Source: a virus
Reading direction: 5' to 3' (one strand)
Length of the DNA: 46,482 bases
Virus record (IMG/VR): IMGVR_UViG_3300010392_000130
Location: 1-46,482 of that record
In this document: one piece after another, positions 38,123 through 46,482 of the stretch
Position numbering within the stretch: the first letter of the stretch is position 1
Layout: each line of letters begins with the position of its first letter
The notes under the pieces: generated by a model
What the model was told of the DNA's origin: nothing
The model's database searches: none
Seen by the model: the letters and a program-made list of their open reading frames with translations, nothing else
Program-made: the position numbers and the translations under genes

Positions 38123-38932
38123 TTAACCTCCGCTCGTAGGATAAGCATCGGTTGTAGGACTCTGATCATAAGGATTTGGAGGAGGACTTGTATGTTCCAT
38201 ACTCCAAATATTATAGTCACTGATAGTCTCACCAGGCTGTACACCTGTTGCGGGACCATTATTACCATCTTGACGACCAGCCATCCAGTTTTCGTACACC
38301 CCGCTAAGACTTTGACCGATCATTTGATTAGTCATATTCTGGTCATTAATAGAGTTCCAATAATTTTGAGTTGCTATTTGAGCATACATTGGATTCTTGT
38401 TAGCAAGAGCCATTAAGATGTTTTCACCTCGAGCTCGCTGCTGATCTTTCATTTGAGAATCAAGTGCCTCAATTTGATTGTAAGCAGTATTGAGACCCTC
38501 AGAGAACTGATTCGCTGCATAGTAATCTTGTCTTGCTTTAGTACCACCAGCTTGATCTAGGCCAGATCTTGCGAAATTAGTTTCTCGTTGGCGTTCGAGC
38601 ATTTGGTGACCACCAGAGAACACATCACGCGATGTATTCCTCATTGCTCTCTTGCCTTCGGCTCCAATACCGTATGGATTATCGATAAGACGTTGGCCTT
38701 GGCCGTAAGCTCTTTCAGCAGCCATGCCATAGATATGAGCATAAGGATCTTGATAACCCTTACGTCGGCCCATCATACCACCAAGTAACGAACCGCCAAC
38801 TGAAATTAAAGCTCCTGCCACAGCTGGTGCTATTGCTAGAGTCAAATCATTAGAACTTGGAATGAATAGTTGAAGGACATTCCCAACAAGGAGTGCAGAG
38901 AAGGCCCAATCAATAAGATTAAGTTTCTTCAT
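38123..38932 (-). CDS. Small internal virion protein with hydrophobic N-terminus, 269 aa
   Basis: Two hydrophobic segments at the N-terminus (WAFSALLVGNVLQLFI; LAIAPAVAGALISVGGSLLGGMMG), followed by helix-rich, Gln/Asn-rich sequence (YAANQFSEGLNTAYNQIEAL) and a disordered proline tail. This layout resembles T7 gp14 and P22-type ejection proteins, which insert into the outer or inner membrane when DNA enters. Overlaps the next tail gene by four bases and lies two bases before the coiled-coil protein gene. Confidence 0.65.
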   Translation of the reverse strand: MKKLNLIDWAFSALLVGNVLQLFIPSSNDLTLAIAPAVAGALISVGGSLLGGMMGRRKGYQDPYAHIYGMAAERAYGQGQRLIDNPYGIGAEGKRAMRNTSRDVFSGGHQMLERQRETNFARSGLDQAGGTKARQDYYAANQFSEGLNTAYNQIEALDSQMKDQQRARGENILMALANKNPMYAQIATQNYWNSINDQNMTNQMIGQSLSGVYENWMAGRQDGNNGPATGVQPGETISDYNIWSMEHTSPPPNPYDQSPTTDAYPTSGG

Positions 38933-39420
38933 ACTGGTTGAAACCCTCCAAATGAACTGTCAAGATAAACCATTATATACTGTCCAGAAACAGCCACAGC
39001 TGACGATGCAGGTGGTCCAGTGCCTGAAGTACTTGAATCAGCAGTACATCGAACTTGTACATTATTTAAATTAAAATCACCCGTGACTGGCAATTGGAAT
39101 ATAAATGTATCAGTATCATCATAAGTTTCATTAGTTAAACCTATAGATTGCGATGTACCAGGAACAGTATTCCATCCAGAGCCATAATTGTATTCAATTA
39201 TGGTATCAGCATCAGCAAAGTCTGGAGCTCCTGGAGCTCCGGTAACTTCTAAATCTACAGTCCAAGTAATAATAAGATTGATCTTATGATAATTAGTAAA
39301 AAGTGCACTATCCCAACCTAAAGTTGAAACGTCATTATCCGGATCAGTAGGACTTGGAGAAGAAGCAGTAGCACTATGTGATCCAGGATCTCCGCCTGTT
39401 GGCCATACTTTAGTAGGCAT
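38929..39420 (-). CDS. Beta-rich tail protein, 163 aa
   Basis: Threonine/serine-rich beta sequence (INLIITWTVDLEVTGAPGAP, TFIFQLPVTGDFNLNNVQVR) with a low-complexity N-terminus (MPTKVWPTGGDPGSHSATAS). Looks like a small carbohydrate-binding or fibre domain. One-base stop/start overlap with the 188-residue gene. Likely part of the tail appendage; binding partner unknown. Confidence 0.55.
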   Translation of the reverse strand: MPTKVWPTGGDPGSHSATASSPSPTDPDNDVSTLGWDSALFTNYHKINLIITWTVDLEVTGAPGAPDFADADTIIEYNYGSGWNTVPGTSQSIGLTNETYDDTDTFIFQLPVTGDFNLNNVQVRCTADSSTSGTGPPASSAVAVSGQYIMVYLDSSFGGFQPV

Positions 39421-39986
39421 TATTGCGGAACCTTTTGTGTAACTTTAAGAATAACTGAAACGTCAGAGCCTGCTACTCCTGAACCGATCTGATCGACATC
39501 AACAGTAAGAACATCACCAGCAGCTAATGACGTAATGTTCAGTGCTGCTCCACCTGAATCTTCAGTTGATCCTGCATTGATTTGAGGTTCAGTACTAAAC
39601 AAAGACCCTGTACCAACCAGGTTAATGTCGATAATAAGAGCAGTTACTGTAGGAGCCGTTTTGCAACGAAGTTCTACACCAGTAATTGTAAGATTACATG
39701 TTGCCTCATATTCAAAGGATACGTTAGTATCCACAGCCATGGTACCGCCAAGGCCCCAGAAGAACTGGCCCTTAACTCCGTTGATAGTTTCTGCCACTAG
39801 AGCAGAACCATTAACTTTGTTAGCTGTTGTTATTGTTGCTAGTTTTGTATCGACGAGACCAGCCGAAGCATTGAAGTTCTCGTCTTTAAGATCAAATAAC
39901 TTTGAATTAATAAGTGAAAGGTTACTATTCATATCAGCTGATTTAATTACCGTACCAGCTGAAAAGACGATAAGACTTAGTGCCAT
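39420..39986 (-). CDS. Tail fibre-like protein, 188 aa
   Basis: N-terminal region has the tail-fibre style AGTVIKSADMNSNLSLINSK and TITTANKVNGSAL (attachment/shaft-like), and the C-terminal half is a beta domain (LTITGVELRCKTAPTVTALI, VSVILKVTQKVP). The size is small for a receptor-binding fibre, so it may be a short fibre or an adaptor for one. Translationally coupled to the neighbouring tail gene. Confidence 0.6.
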   Translation of the reverse strand: MALSLIVFSAGTVIKSADMNSNLSLINSKLFDLKDENFNASAGLVDTKLATITTANKVNGSALVAETINGVKGQFFWGLGGTMAVDTNVSFEYEATCNLTITGVELRCKTAPTVTALIIDINLVGTGSLFSTEPQINAGSTEDSGGAALNITSLAAGDVLTVDVDQIGSGVAGSDVSVILKVTQKVPQ

Positions 39987-39987
39987 T

Positions 39988-40317
39988 TTAAATCACCAAA
40001 TAGATATCTGCTTCGCAAGGAGCTGAAGCTCGTAAATAAATGTTTCCTGCAGTCCATGGAGTATCTCCCTTCCAAATACGAACATCAGCACTTGGAAATG
40101 CTGGAATGGCCGATATCGGTACTGCACCAGCTTTATGCGGAATATCTAAATCAAGAGTTGCATGAGCTGAAGTGAAAGTTGCTGTTACCTTTAATCTGAA
40201 AAATCTTTCAGTTTTCTGATCCCATCGACTTCGATCATCTTCATCTCTAGTTACTCGACGATCAGTAGGTTTATGAGTCGCTAACCGGCGTTCAGTCCAT
40301 TCTTCAGGGATAGCCAT
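39988..40317 (-). CDS. Small tail protein, 109 aa
   Basis: Basic, arginine-rich first third (TERRLATHKPTDRRVTRDED) and beta-rich remainder (FFRLKVTATFTSAHATLDLD, ... EADIYLVI). Starts at the last base of the tail hub gene's stop codon. Likely a small structural or joining protein; family not recognised. Confidence 0.55.
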   Translation of the reverse strand: MAIPEEWTERRLATHKPTDRRVTRDEDDRSRWDQKTERFFRLKVTATFTSAHATLDLDIPHKAGAVPISAIPAFPSADVRIWKGDTPWTAGNIYLRASAPCEADIYLVI

Positions 40318-42242
40318 TATCTTCTATCTCCTGCAGGTGGCATTGGAGTATACCGAACTCTTGTTCTTAAGATTTCCCATGGCTCTGCACCATTTTCAGT
40401 ACTGTATCCGATAGAAATGTACCGAAATTGCAGTTTCTTTAATCCGACTTTGATCGTAGTAAAAGTATCTCCAGCAAATCTTGCACTATCCCAAAGTGTA
40501 CCGATATCGTCCCAAGTATCGTCGCCGATAGATAGACTTATATTTTCGGTAAATGATGGTCCAAGATCGCCATCGATGTAAATAGAAACAATAAGTGGAA
40601 AATCTCCTTGAGGGATAAGATCAATTTCAAGGAATCTTCCTAACTTTAAATGTCTCCATTCAAGATTATTCCAAGAAGTAATATACTCACCTTTAAAGTC
40701 TCCTCCAAGATAAGTATCTCCATCTTCAACGATGAATGTAAATCCACCATCAGAAGCATCTGCTCTGGATTCGCCTCCTACGACTTCTTCGATAGCAGTA
40801 GTACTATTAGTTCTTGTAGTTAACGATCCGCAGTAAAATGGTTCTCGAATATGCCAACTATTTGCCCAAGCATCAAAAATAAGTAAAGCATTATTTTCAG
40901 ATGCTCCATTAACAGGACAAGATAGCATGTATTTTTTAGTACTATACGAGTATTCAGCATGACTTTTATGAGCAAAGTTATGGTTAAACTGATAATCAGG
41001 ATCTTTACCTGTAAAGATTGGCTCCAGTTCTCTAGCGATAGGATATGCATCTTGTTCATCATACATGTGAATACCATGCTGAGACAAGAAAAAGAGAACA
41101 TCTCCACCAGTTGGTAAATCAACGTTCTGAATTGTATTCTGTGCTATGCATCCAATACCATCTGTTACTTGCTTACGAGTAAACAGTCCTGGTGATCCTA
41201 TCCACGAGTGCATGGACTTTCTTTTAAACACTGTAAGATGATTTAACCGACCTAATCCTGTAATGGCTTGACCATCACCTGGCGAAATTGGTTCGTAGTT
41301 AAACGCTCCAAAAGCTTCTGCTGTTAGAGGTCTTGAGTAAATAAGATTAAAGTCATCTTTAACAAAACCGTAAAGACTGCCGTTATATTCAGTGAATCCT
41401 GTCATTCCATCTGGAGGTACTTCATTTTCTTCTTGTAGACGTTCTCCTAACGCCTCATCTGCAACGTTATCTGTCCAAATAGTTGTTGTATTATCAGCAA
41501 GTTCTTTTAAAAAATAGTAAACTGAATTACCAGCTCCGTTTTGAGTACGATAGATACGGCGACGACCGCCATTAGTATCATTAATATTTTGCTTATTATC
41601 ACTATTAACAGCAATTAAAGTAAGATCGATTTGCTTAGCTGCTACATTTATTTCAGTTGAAGCAGGACTAGCATTGGATTCAGAACCAGTTTCGGAGTTG
41701 TAGAAAGTGTACTTATATGACCAAACACCAGTGAGAGCTCCGACACCGCCATCAGCAACACCGCAAGCTACTGTAGGAGCTTTAACACCAAGTTCCCAAC
41801 CATTAGCTGATGTAACTGTTTTATAAATGTAAATTGGAGCATTTACACCATCAGCAAATATACAAAGATTTGCATAAATGTAAAAATATGGGACAACGCT
41901 AGATGCTACAGTAGGATTTGTTGGAGTTATATCAGTGGCAACTCCAGTTGAATAGTTAATCTTGTAAAGTTTACCATTGTCACAATAAACTATAAAGGAT
42001 CTTGTACTATCATTTTGATTGTACTCAATCATACCTGTAACACGAGGATTAGAGGTAAGTTGAGTTCCATTGATCTTTGACGGTCCTTCGGCTTTACGAA
42101 TAGAACCAAGAATACCAACGTCGATGAAATTAGCTACCCGAGCAAATTGAGGAGGTACACGTGTTTGAGAGTCCTTGAGGTCAAGGCCTACTCCACCTGG
42201 AAACTCATAAACTTTCTCAGGTAATACCTTCCGCGTAGCCAT
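40317..42242 (-). CDS. Tail hub / stabilisation protein, 641 aa
   Basis: The N-terminus (PGGVGLDLKDSQTRVPPQFA ... ANFIDVGILGSIRKAEG) and the following beta-propeller-like repeats (FIVYCDNGKLYKINYSTGVA, YIYANLCIFADGVNAPIYIY) are typical of P22 gp10-type tail hub/stabilisation proteins. WSYKYTFYNSETGSESNASP is also characteristic of this family. It closes the portal channel together with the gp4-like adaptor encoded upstream. Its length is appropriate for the family. Confidence 0.8.
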   Translation of the reverse strand: MATRKVLPEKVYEFPGGVGLDLKDSQTRVPPQFARVANFIDVGILGSIRKAEGPSKINGTQLTSNPRVTGMIEYNQNDSTRSFIVYCDNGKLYKINYSTGVATDITPTNPTVASSVVPYFYIYANLCIFADGVNAPIYIYKTVTSANGWELGVKAPTVACGVADGGVGALTGVWSYKYTFYNSETGSESNASPASTEINVAAKQIDLTLIAVNSDNKQNINDTNGGRRRIYRTQNGAGNSVYYFLKELADNTTTIWTDNVADEALGERLQEENEVPPDGMTGFTEYNGSLYGFVKDDFNLIYSRPLTAEAFGAFNYEPISPGDGQAITGLGRLNHLTVFKRKSMHSWIGSPGLFTRKQVTDGIGCIAQNTIQNVDLPTGGDVLFFLSQHGIHMYDEQDAYPIARELEPIFTGKDPDYQFNHNFAHKSHAEYSYSTKKYMLSCPVNGASENNALLIFDAWANSWHIREPFYCGSLTTRTNSTTAIEEVVGGESRADASDGGFTFIVEDGDTYLGGDFKGEYITSWNNLEWRHLKLGRFLEIDLIPQGDFPLIVSIYIDGDLGPSFTENISLSIGDDTWDDIGTLWDSARFAGDTFTTIKVGLKKLQFRYISIGYSTENGAEPWEILRTRVRYTPMPPAGDRR

Positions 42243-42244
42243 AA

Positions 42245-42607
42245 TTACCGCCTGTAGCGAACAATGTACTCAGGAGCAGTTCCTGCGATATCTGCATAGA
42301 TACCATTTTCACATCTAACATTATCTAAATTAAAGTTTAAAGATGCGCCTGCCGCAAGTACAGGACTTTTAAAAATCGCTGTTCCGCTAGCTGCGGATGC
42401 ATTATCGTATAAAATTAACTGGACATTGCCAGATCCAGAATCATGCACATCAACACCCACAGCATGTGCAGGCTGATCACTGATTACAGCATCTATTGCC
42501 TTTACTCCAGATGAATAGACCTCGGAATCTCGAAATCCTTGCGCTACAGGAACTTGAGTAGGATTTACTCCATCTCCTACTAACGGACCAGTATACGTAT
42601 CAGCCAT
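42245..42607 (-). CDS. Small virion protein, 120 aa
   Basis: Beta-rich with alanine-rich turns (AVISDQPAHAVGVDVHDSGS, AAGASLNFNLDNVRCENGIY). The ending AEYIVRYRR-like segment (PEYIVRYRR) and the compact size suggest a decoration or tail-joining protein. Located between adaptor and hub genes and overlapping the adaptor stop. Not recognised. Confidence 0.55.
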   Translation of the reverse strand: MADTYTGPLVGDGVNPTQVPVAQGFRDSEVYSSGVKAIDAVISDQPAHAVGVDVHDSGSGNVQLILYDNASAASGTAIFKSPVLAAGASLNFNLDNVRCENGIYADIAGTAPEYIVRYRR

Positions 42608-43263
42608 TAGTACAATCCTCCCATGAAACGAACTTGTTTCGGATTATGTTTTACTCTAGGTGTAATAGTATTGATTAGTCTACCGAGAAGCAGGTTATAC
42701 TGTCCCTCGTCAATTGCTGGTTCTTTAACTGCTTTACGCAATCTATTAGCAGCACCGATCTCAAGGATCTCATGAAATGTAATTGGAAACTGTGGAACAT
42801 CATCATCAGCACTAAGAGGAGTGCACTGAAAAACGTAAGTAAGTCGAAGATTATTTGAACCTATAGCAGGATTCGGAGTAAGATAATAGTCATTTCCAAC
42901 TAAGTAATAATAAATACTGTTATTAGTATAAAGCCAAGATCGTTGGTTTTTGAACTCGTTTCTTCGATGAACAGAAATCTTAGGTACAGGTTCCCAATCA
43001 TTATCAGATGCAGGAACTTTGTACTCAATTATCAGTAACTTAGCTAAATCTGATGGTAGTGCATAGTTATCATCTTCAATACCGGTTGTTGAAGTTATTG
43101 CAATTTTACCGAAAAACTCGTCGTCCTTCATGTTAACTTCATTCTGGACGAATTCGTATTCTCGGTTAATCATCGAGTCTACTTCAGTATCAGTAAACGT
43201 TGCTCCAGATGCTTCTAACAAACGGAGTAACGTATTATTTCTTACTTCAAGTAATGTTGACAT
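42607..43263 (-). CDS. Head-tail adaptor (P22 gp4-like), 218 aa
   Basis: The helical N-terminus MSTLLEVRNNTLLRLLEASG ... VDSMINREYEFVQNEV and the strand YALPSDLAKLLIIEYKVPA followed by RRNEFKNQ ... YYLVGNDYYLTPNP is the pattern of podovirus gp4-like tail accessory/adaptor proteins that extend the portal. C-terminal helix HEILEIGAANRLRKAVKEP. It directly follows the giant phosphoesterase gene and precedes hub genes, the expected neighbourhood. Confidence 0.75.
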   Translation of the reverse strand: MSTLLEVRNNTLLRLLEASGATFTDTEVDSMINREYEFVQNEVNMKDDEFFGKIAITSTTGIEDDNYALPSDLAKLLIIEYKVPASDNDWEPVPKISVHRRNEFKNQRSWLYTNNSIYYYLVGNDYYLTPNPAIGSNNLRLTYVFQCTPLSADDDVPQFPITFHEILEIGAANRLRKAVKEPAIDEGQYNLLLGRLINTITPRVKHNPKQVRFMGGLY

Positions 43264-43270
43264 TCATCAC

Positions 43271-46200
43271 CTATCGTAATCCTAAGCGGACCATAGAAAA
43301 CGAATCAAATTGTAAAGTTGTTTCCCATTTTGGATCTGGATGATCTTGCGGACCTATATAATCCCCTAAACCCCAGACAAGAACATCAGTTCGACCAGGA
43401 ATAACAGTAAAACTGTATTCAAACCATGGAGGTACGGGATCAAGCGGTATGTTTGTTGCTAGAAATGGAGTTAACGTTAACCGACCTTCAGTAAGAGTAA
43501 GATAATCAAGTCTTACTTCTTCGATTTGTGCATCATCGTCAACGTCATGTAATGATGTTGGATCTGTATATGGGAATAATCCTACACGAAATTGAACAAG
43601 ATCAAGTGCCCATGTTGAAGGATCTCCTGAATACTGAGAAGCTACAGTACAACGTACTCGAAAAGAGACACGGTGATGGTCATTCTCAGTTCCGACAGCA
43701 AGATTAAACCTCTGACCAAATCGACCGTTAGCTACTCCTGGAGTACGATCCCATTCAGCATCTTGTATCCATAAACCATGATATGCATCGAGTACTGTTT
43801 CGCGATCAGCTCGTGCGGATCTTTCCCAGTTACCAGGATCTTCAGGAAGTCCTAACTCAAAGCTTGGATCAGCAAGCAAGTTGATTTGATTACTAGCATC
43901 TTGATACGTATTACTTGGAGGAATATAAGCAATATCTTCTGGATTTGACCAGATTCGTTTATAGTAAACTACAGCAATTTCTTCTAAAAGCCAAGGTGGT
44001 TTTTTACGGTAGAAGGTTAAGTCCACCCAAGATCTTGGAATAGACGTTTTAACTTCAAGATGAGCCCAACCATGACCTCGAGAGCTCGAAACAAAATCTT
44101 GTACAGGATCACCGAACGCATCAAGTCCGTAAAAGAATCTTCCTAGAAGTTGACTTGCTGCTCCAGTACTTGATTTAATTTCATGGACATTTAACTTTTT
44201 AAAGAAATATCTTGGTCGAGGATAACTTAAAGTCGTATCACCAACATTATATTCAGGATCTTGAACCCATTTTCTTTCCCATACGACTTGTCTATGATCA
44301 TCTCCAGTTAAGAAAATTATTTCATTGAACCGAGATGACTCATCGACCCACTTTAAAAAATTATTTCTTTCAGCTTTACTATATAAACCTTGTGAATCTC
44401 GAGCAGAGTTACCAACATTACCTGCAACTTCGTAATTGTCGGCCATTGTTCCGCCACAAGTAACAATTAAAATATCTGCTTGATCTTGATTATCAAGAAT
44501 AGTTCGCTTTAACCATTTAACTTGTTCATCACCCCATGATTTATTATTATAGAACTGATACGGTTCGTCGAAGTGCGAAGGATCTCCCCAATATATTGAT
44601 GACCCTTCAGATCCTGGATTTGCTTCTTTATTCCATCGGCTATCAGTACCGATTATAAGAGCATTACCAATGACTTTATAGAACTGGATTCCTCCTCCGC
44701 CATCAGTATCTGGATCAGGTCCTGGAGTATTAATAAACCAAGCAGTTTTACGGGTGTTCTTAAAAGAAACAAATGGCTCGCCGGGATCCATACCGTATGA
44801 GTTATTACCCATAAAATCCCAGTCATCCCAGATTAAGTCACATGGAATATACCTTAATAGATTCCGCATATGAGGCATATCATTTATGACAGCGGGCCAA
44901 ACTGTAAGGTCACCCAAACCTGTTAACGTATCACCTAGCATTAAACCATAAACAGGTTGAGTTGGATTTTCATTTCGCTTATTGAGAGCATGCTGATAAT
45001 TAATATCTTCTTCTTCATTAGAACCGATATGTGGATGAAGATCATTAAGAATATAGATATCAAAGTCTTCTTCTCTAGAAGATGGCATTGTTACAAAATC
45101 AAAAGGACCATGCTCAACAGTACCGTCATTAATTTTATAAGCATACCGAGTATTAGGATCTAATCCAGTAAGCTTATAAGTAATTTGATTGTCTCTACTT
45201 CCTAATGAACCTGAAGTAGTTTTTGTTGTACCTGGAAAGCCGACGTCGTATGGAGTGTACTCAATATTGAAACTCTTTCCAGTTGCATCCATCTGGCCCC
45301 AGATTTTAATTGATGTTTGAGTAACATCTCCTAAAACCGGACCAGTTATCATTTCAGGATCTGAACCACCTTCGATAAGGCCCTTAAAGAGATCTCCAAT
45401 AAAGGAGATCGCACCAGCAAAGGTCTTTAAGGTCTTTTTAGTAACACCTCCAATAAAGGAGACTGCTCCAGCTAGAGGTTTTCGAGTTTGCTTAATTACA
45501 TCACCTGAAAAAGTTATTGCTCCGGAAAAAGATCTGAACGCTGTTAATACTCTAGCATAAGCACCACTAAACGTCATAGCACCTGCTAAAGTCTTTAAGG
45601 TCTTTTTAGTTACGCTTCCAGAAAATGTAATTGCTCCTGCAAGAACTTTGACCACTAACTTAATCTTTGTTACATCACCAACAAAGGTTATCGCTCCTGC
45701 TAGTGGTTTAAGAGTTTTCTTAACTACAGAACCTGAAAAGGTTATTGCTCCTGCAAAAGCTCTTACGAATGTTCCGACTTTCGAAACTATTCCTACAAAC
45801 GTAATTGCTCCAGCTAAAGACTTAAGAGTATTTTTAGTTACGGAACCTGTAAATGTAATTGCTCCTGCAAAAGCTCGTACAAATGTTTTTGAAAGAGCAA
45901 GAGCACCGGCAAATGTAATAGCACCCGCTAAAGGTTTAAGAGTTTCTTTAGCAACAGTACCAATGAACGTAATTGCTCCAGCAAGAGCTCTTACAAATGT
46001 AGCGGCTTTAGCGAATCCGCCTGCAAATGTTATTGAACCAGCAAAATCTTTATCAGTTTCCTTTGCAATAGCTCCTGTAAAAGTTATTGCTCCAGCATGT
46101 GATTCGAAGTATGTTGTGCCACCAGCTTCGTCAACTGTGATTGTTGGTGTTTCTGTATAATTGTCAAGTGTACCAGCAGCGACTACGACGCGAAGTAGGA

Positions 46201-46482
46201 TTTCATCTGCATCAGTTACATCACCTGATACAATAGTTAAGCAATACTCGGCCTCGGTGGATTCCGACAGAATCGATGTATTGCCGGTGGACGTTCCGGG
46301 ATCTTCAACGCCATCGCTCGCAACGAACGACCCGTCACCAATCACCTGGGTTGTTGCATCACTGTTCGTGTACTGACTGGAGTTTTCGATCTGGATAACG
46401 CTTGATGCAAGTCCTACAGGTGTCCAGCCGCCGCCTTCATGGTTGTACTCCAGGGAAAACTGATTGTTCTTCGAATCACCGC
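43271..46482 (-). CDS. Giant tail protein: N-terminal module, 20-aa repeats, PhoD-like phosphoesterase (3-prime part; starts at 369 on the circle)
   Basis: Joined across the ends the protein has about 1125 residues. After the N-terminal module come 13 near-identical 20-residue repeats (consensus LAGAITFxGxVxKxTLKx, alternating with FAGAITFxGxVxKxxTFVRA). An FN3-like strand region follows (GPVLGDVTQTSIKIWGQMDA), then a metallophosphoesterase of PhoD type: YILNDLHPHIGS, GLMLGDTLTG, LIWDDWDFMGNN, and FLTGDDHRQVVWER. PhoD proteins normally have WDDHD; here the His is Trp. A C-terminal carbohydrate-binding-like domain (from about 890) follows (LLADPSFELGLPEDPGNWER). It probably binds and trims phosphate-containing surface polymers or lipids. 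Confidence 0.8.
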   Translation of the reverse strand, partial: GDSKNNQFSLEYNHEGGGWTPVGLASSVIQIENSSQYTNSDATTQVIGDGSFVASDGVEDPGTSTGNTSILSESTEAEYCLTIVSGDVTDADEILLRVVVAAGTLDNYTETPTITVDEAGGTTYFESHAGAITFTGAIAKETDKDFAGSITFAGGFAKAATFVRALAGAITFIGTVAKETLKPLAGAITFAGALALSKTFVRAFAGAITFTGSVTKNTLKSLAGAITFVGIVSKVGTFVRAFAGAITFSGSVVKKTLKPLAGAITFVGDVTKIKLVVKVLAGAITFSGSVTKKTLKTLAGAMTFSGAYARVLTAFRSFSGAITFSGDVIKQTRKPLAGAVSFIGGVTKKTLKTFAGAISFIGDLFKGLIEGGSDPEMITGPVLGDVTQTSIKIWGQMDATGKSFNIEYTPYDVGFPGTTKTTSGSLGSRDNQITYKLTGLDPNTRYAYKINDGTVEHGPFDFVTMPSSREEDFDIYILNDLHPHIGSNEEEDINYQHALNKRNENPTQPVYGLMLGDTLTGLGDLTVWPAVINDMPHMRNLLRYIPCDLIWDDWDFMGNNSYGMDPGEPFVSFKNTRKTAWFINTPGPDPDTDGGGGIQFYKVIGNALIIGTDSRWNKEANPGSEGSSIYWGDPSHFDEPYQFYNNKSWGDEQVKWLKRTILDNQDQADILIVTCGGTMADNYEVAGNVGNSARDSQGLYSKAERNNFLKWVDESSRFNEIIFLTGDDHRQVVWERKWVQDPEYNVGDTTLSYPRPRYFFKKLNVHEIKSSTGAASQLLGRFFYGLDAFGDPVQDFVSSSRGHGWAHLEVKTSIPRSWVDLTFYRKKPPWLLEEIAVVYYKRIWSNPEDIAYIPPSNTYQDASNQINLLADPSFELGLPEDPGNWERSARADRETVLDAYHGLWIQDAEWDRTPGVANGRFGQRFNLAVGTENDHHRVSFRVRCTVASQYSGDPSTWALDLVQFRVGLFPYTDPTSLHDVDDDAQIEEVRLDYLTLTEGRLTLTPFLATNIPLDPVPPWFEYSFTVIPGRTDVLVWGLGDYIGPQDHPDPKWETTLQFDSFSMVRLGLR
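45385..46100 (-). repeat. 60-bp tandem coding repeats (AGAITF repeats)
   Basis: Thirteen units of about 60 bp encode the 20-residue repeats of the tail protein. They show two alternating types (TLKxLAG and TFVRAFAG), suggesting that a 40-residue pair duplicated. Codons vary between units (GCAGGAGCAATTACATTT-like forms), so the array is not brand new, but length changes by recombination would be expected. Confidence 0.85.
46280..46482. repeat. Right copy of the terminal overlap
   Basis: Matches 1-203 except T at 46384 for C at 105. On the minus strand the difference lies in the tail gene and is C-A versus G-T context; both versions keep the frame open. Confidence 0.95.

Noticed and set aside
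45385-46100. Regular 60-bp repeats considered as CRISPR
   Set aside because: Repeats are imperfect, contiguous and in frame, encode a protein repeat, and have no unique spacers or cas genes.
45648-46160. 170-residue plus-strand frame with regular VIAPAK repeats
   Set aside because: It is the antisense reading of the 60-bp coding repeats of the tail gene; the regularity comes from that array.

Overview
The window is one complete, circularly closed genome of a tailed, podovirus-like bacteriophage. The first 203 bases recur at the right end (46280-46482, one mismatch), so the unit genome is about 46.28 kb and one tail gene runs across the contig ends. There is no integrase, excisionase, clear immunity repressor, tRNA, CRISPR array, reverse transcriptase or phage RNA polymerase. 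Early promoters look like host sigma70 promoters. A virulent phage that relies on host RNA polymerase is the simplest reading. The host is probably Gram-negative (GTA-type holin, P22/epsilon15-like head and tail genes), but the sequence alone does not identify it.

Layout. (1) 1-11377, minus strand: virion and packaging genes in the order (transcription direction) of small membrane proteins, large terminase, portal, scaffold candidate, major capsid protein, three paralogous small virion proteins, further small tail proteins, and the start of the giant repeat/phosphoesterase tail protein. (2) 11290-13140: control region with a very AT-rich stretch, an isolated plus-strand gene inside a 25-bp inverted repeat with its own terminator, 25-bp tandem repeats, a candidate small terminase (minus), and a divergent promoter region. 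(3) 13152-19418, plus strand: early region of about twenty small, mostly unrecognised genes, driven by a set of similar -35/-10 promoters. (4) 19485-30970, plus strand: replication and nucleotide metabolism. It encodes an HTH protein, SNF2-like helicase, minimal nucleotidyltransferase, zinc-binding protein, primase, MCM-like AAA+ helicase, MazG-like pyrophosphohydrolase, methyltransferase-like protein, a fusion of a nucleotide-kinase domain with a uracil-DNA-glycosylase-fold domain, a thymidylate-synthase homologue with a dCMP-type specificity residue, family A DNA polymerase, and a PD-(D/E)XK nuclease. (5) 31039-46279, minus strand: holin, DUF5675 candidate lysis enzyme, a 1654-residue internal virion protein, two more ejection proteins, tail proteins, tail hub and head-tail adaptor. 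On the circle, sections 5 and 1 form one continuous minus-strand late region.

Two things stand out. First, the block 25861-28763 is translationally coupled and reads as a pathway for making a modified deoxycytidine nucleotide: dCTP removal, dCMP hydroxymethylation, monophosphate kinase, and a glycosylase-fold partner of unknown role. It leads directly into the DNA polymerase. Second, the 1654-residue internal virion protein contains what looks like a full protein-kinase-fold domain, with glycine loop, lysine, alphaC glutamate, catalytic loop and metal-binding aspartate. An injected kinase would be an unusual early host-takeover device. All functional calls are from motif reading without database searches.
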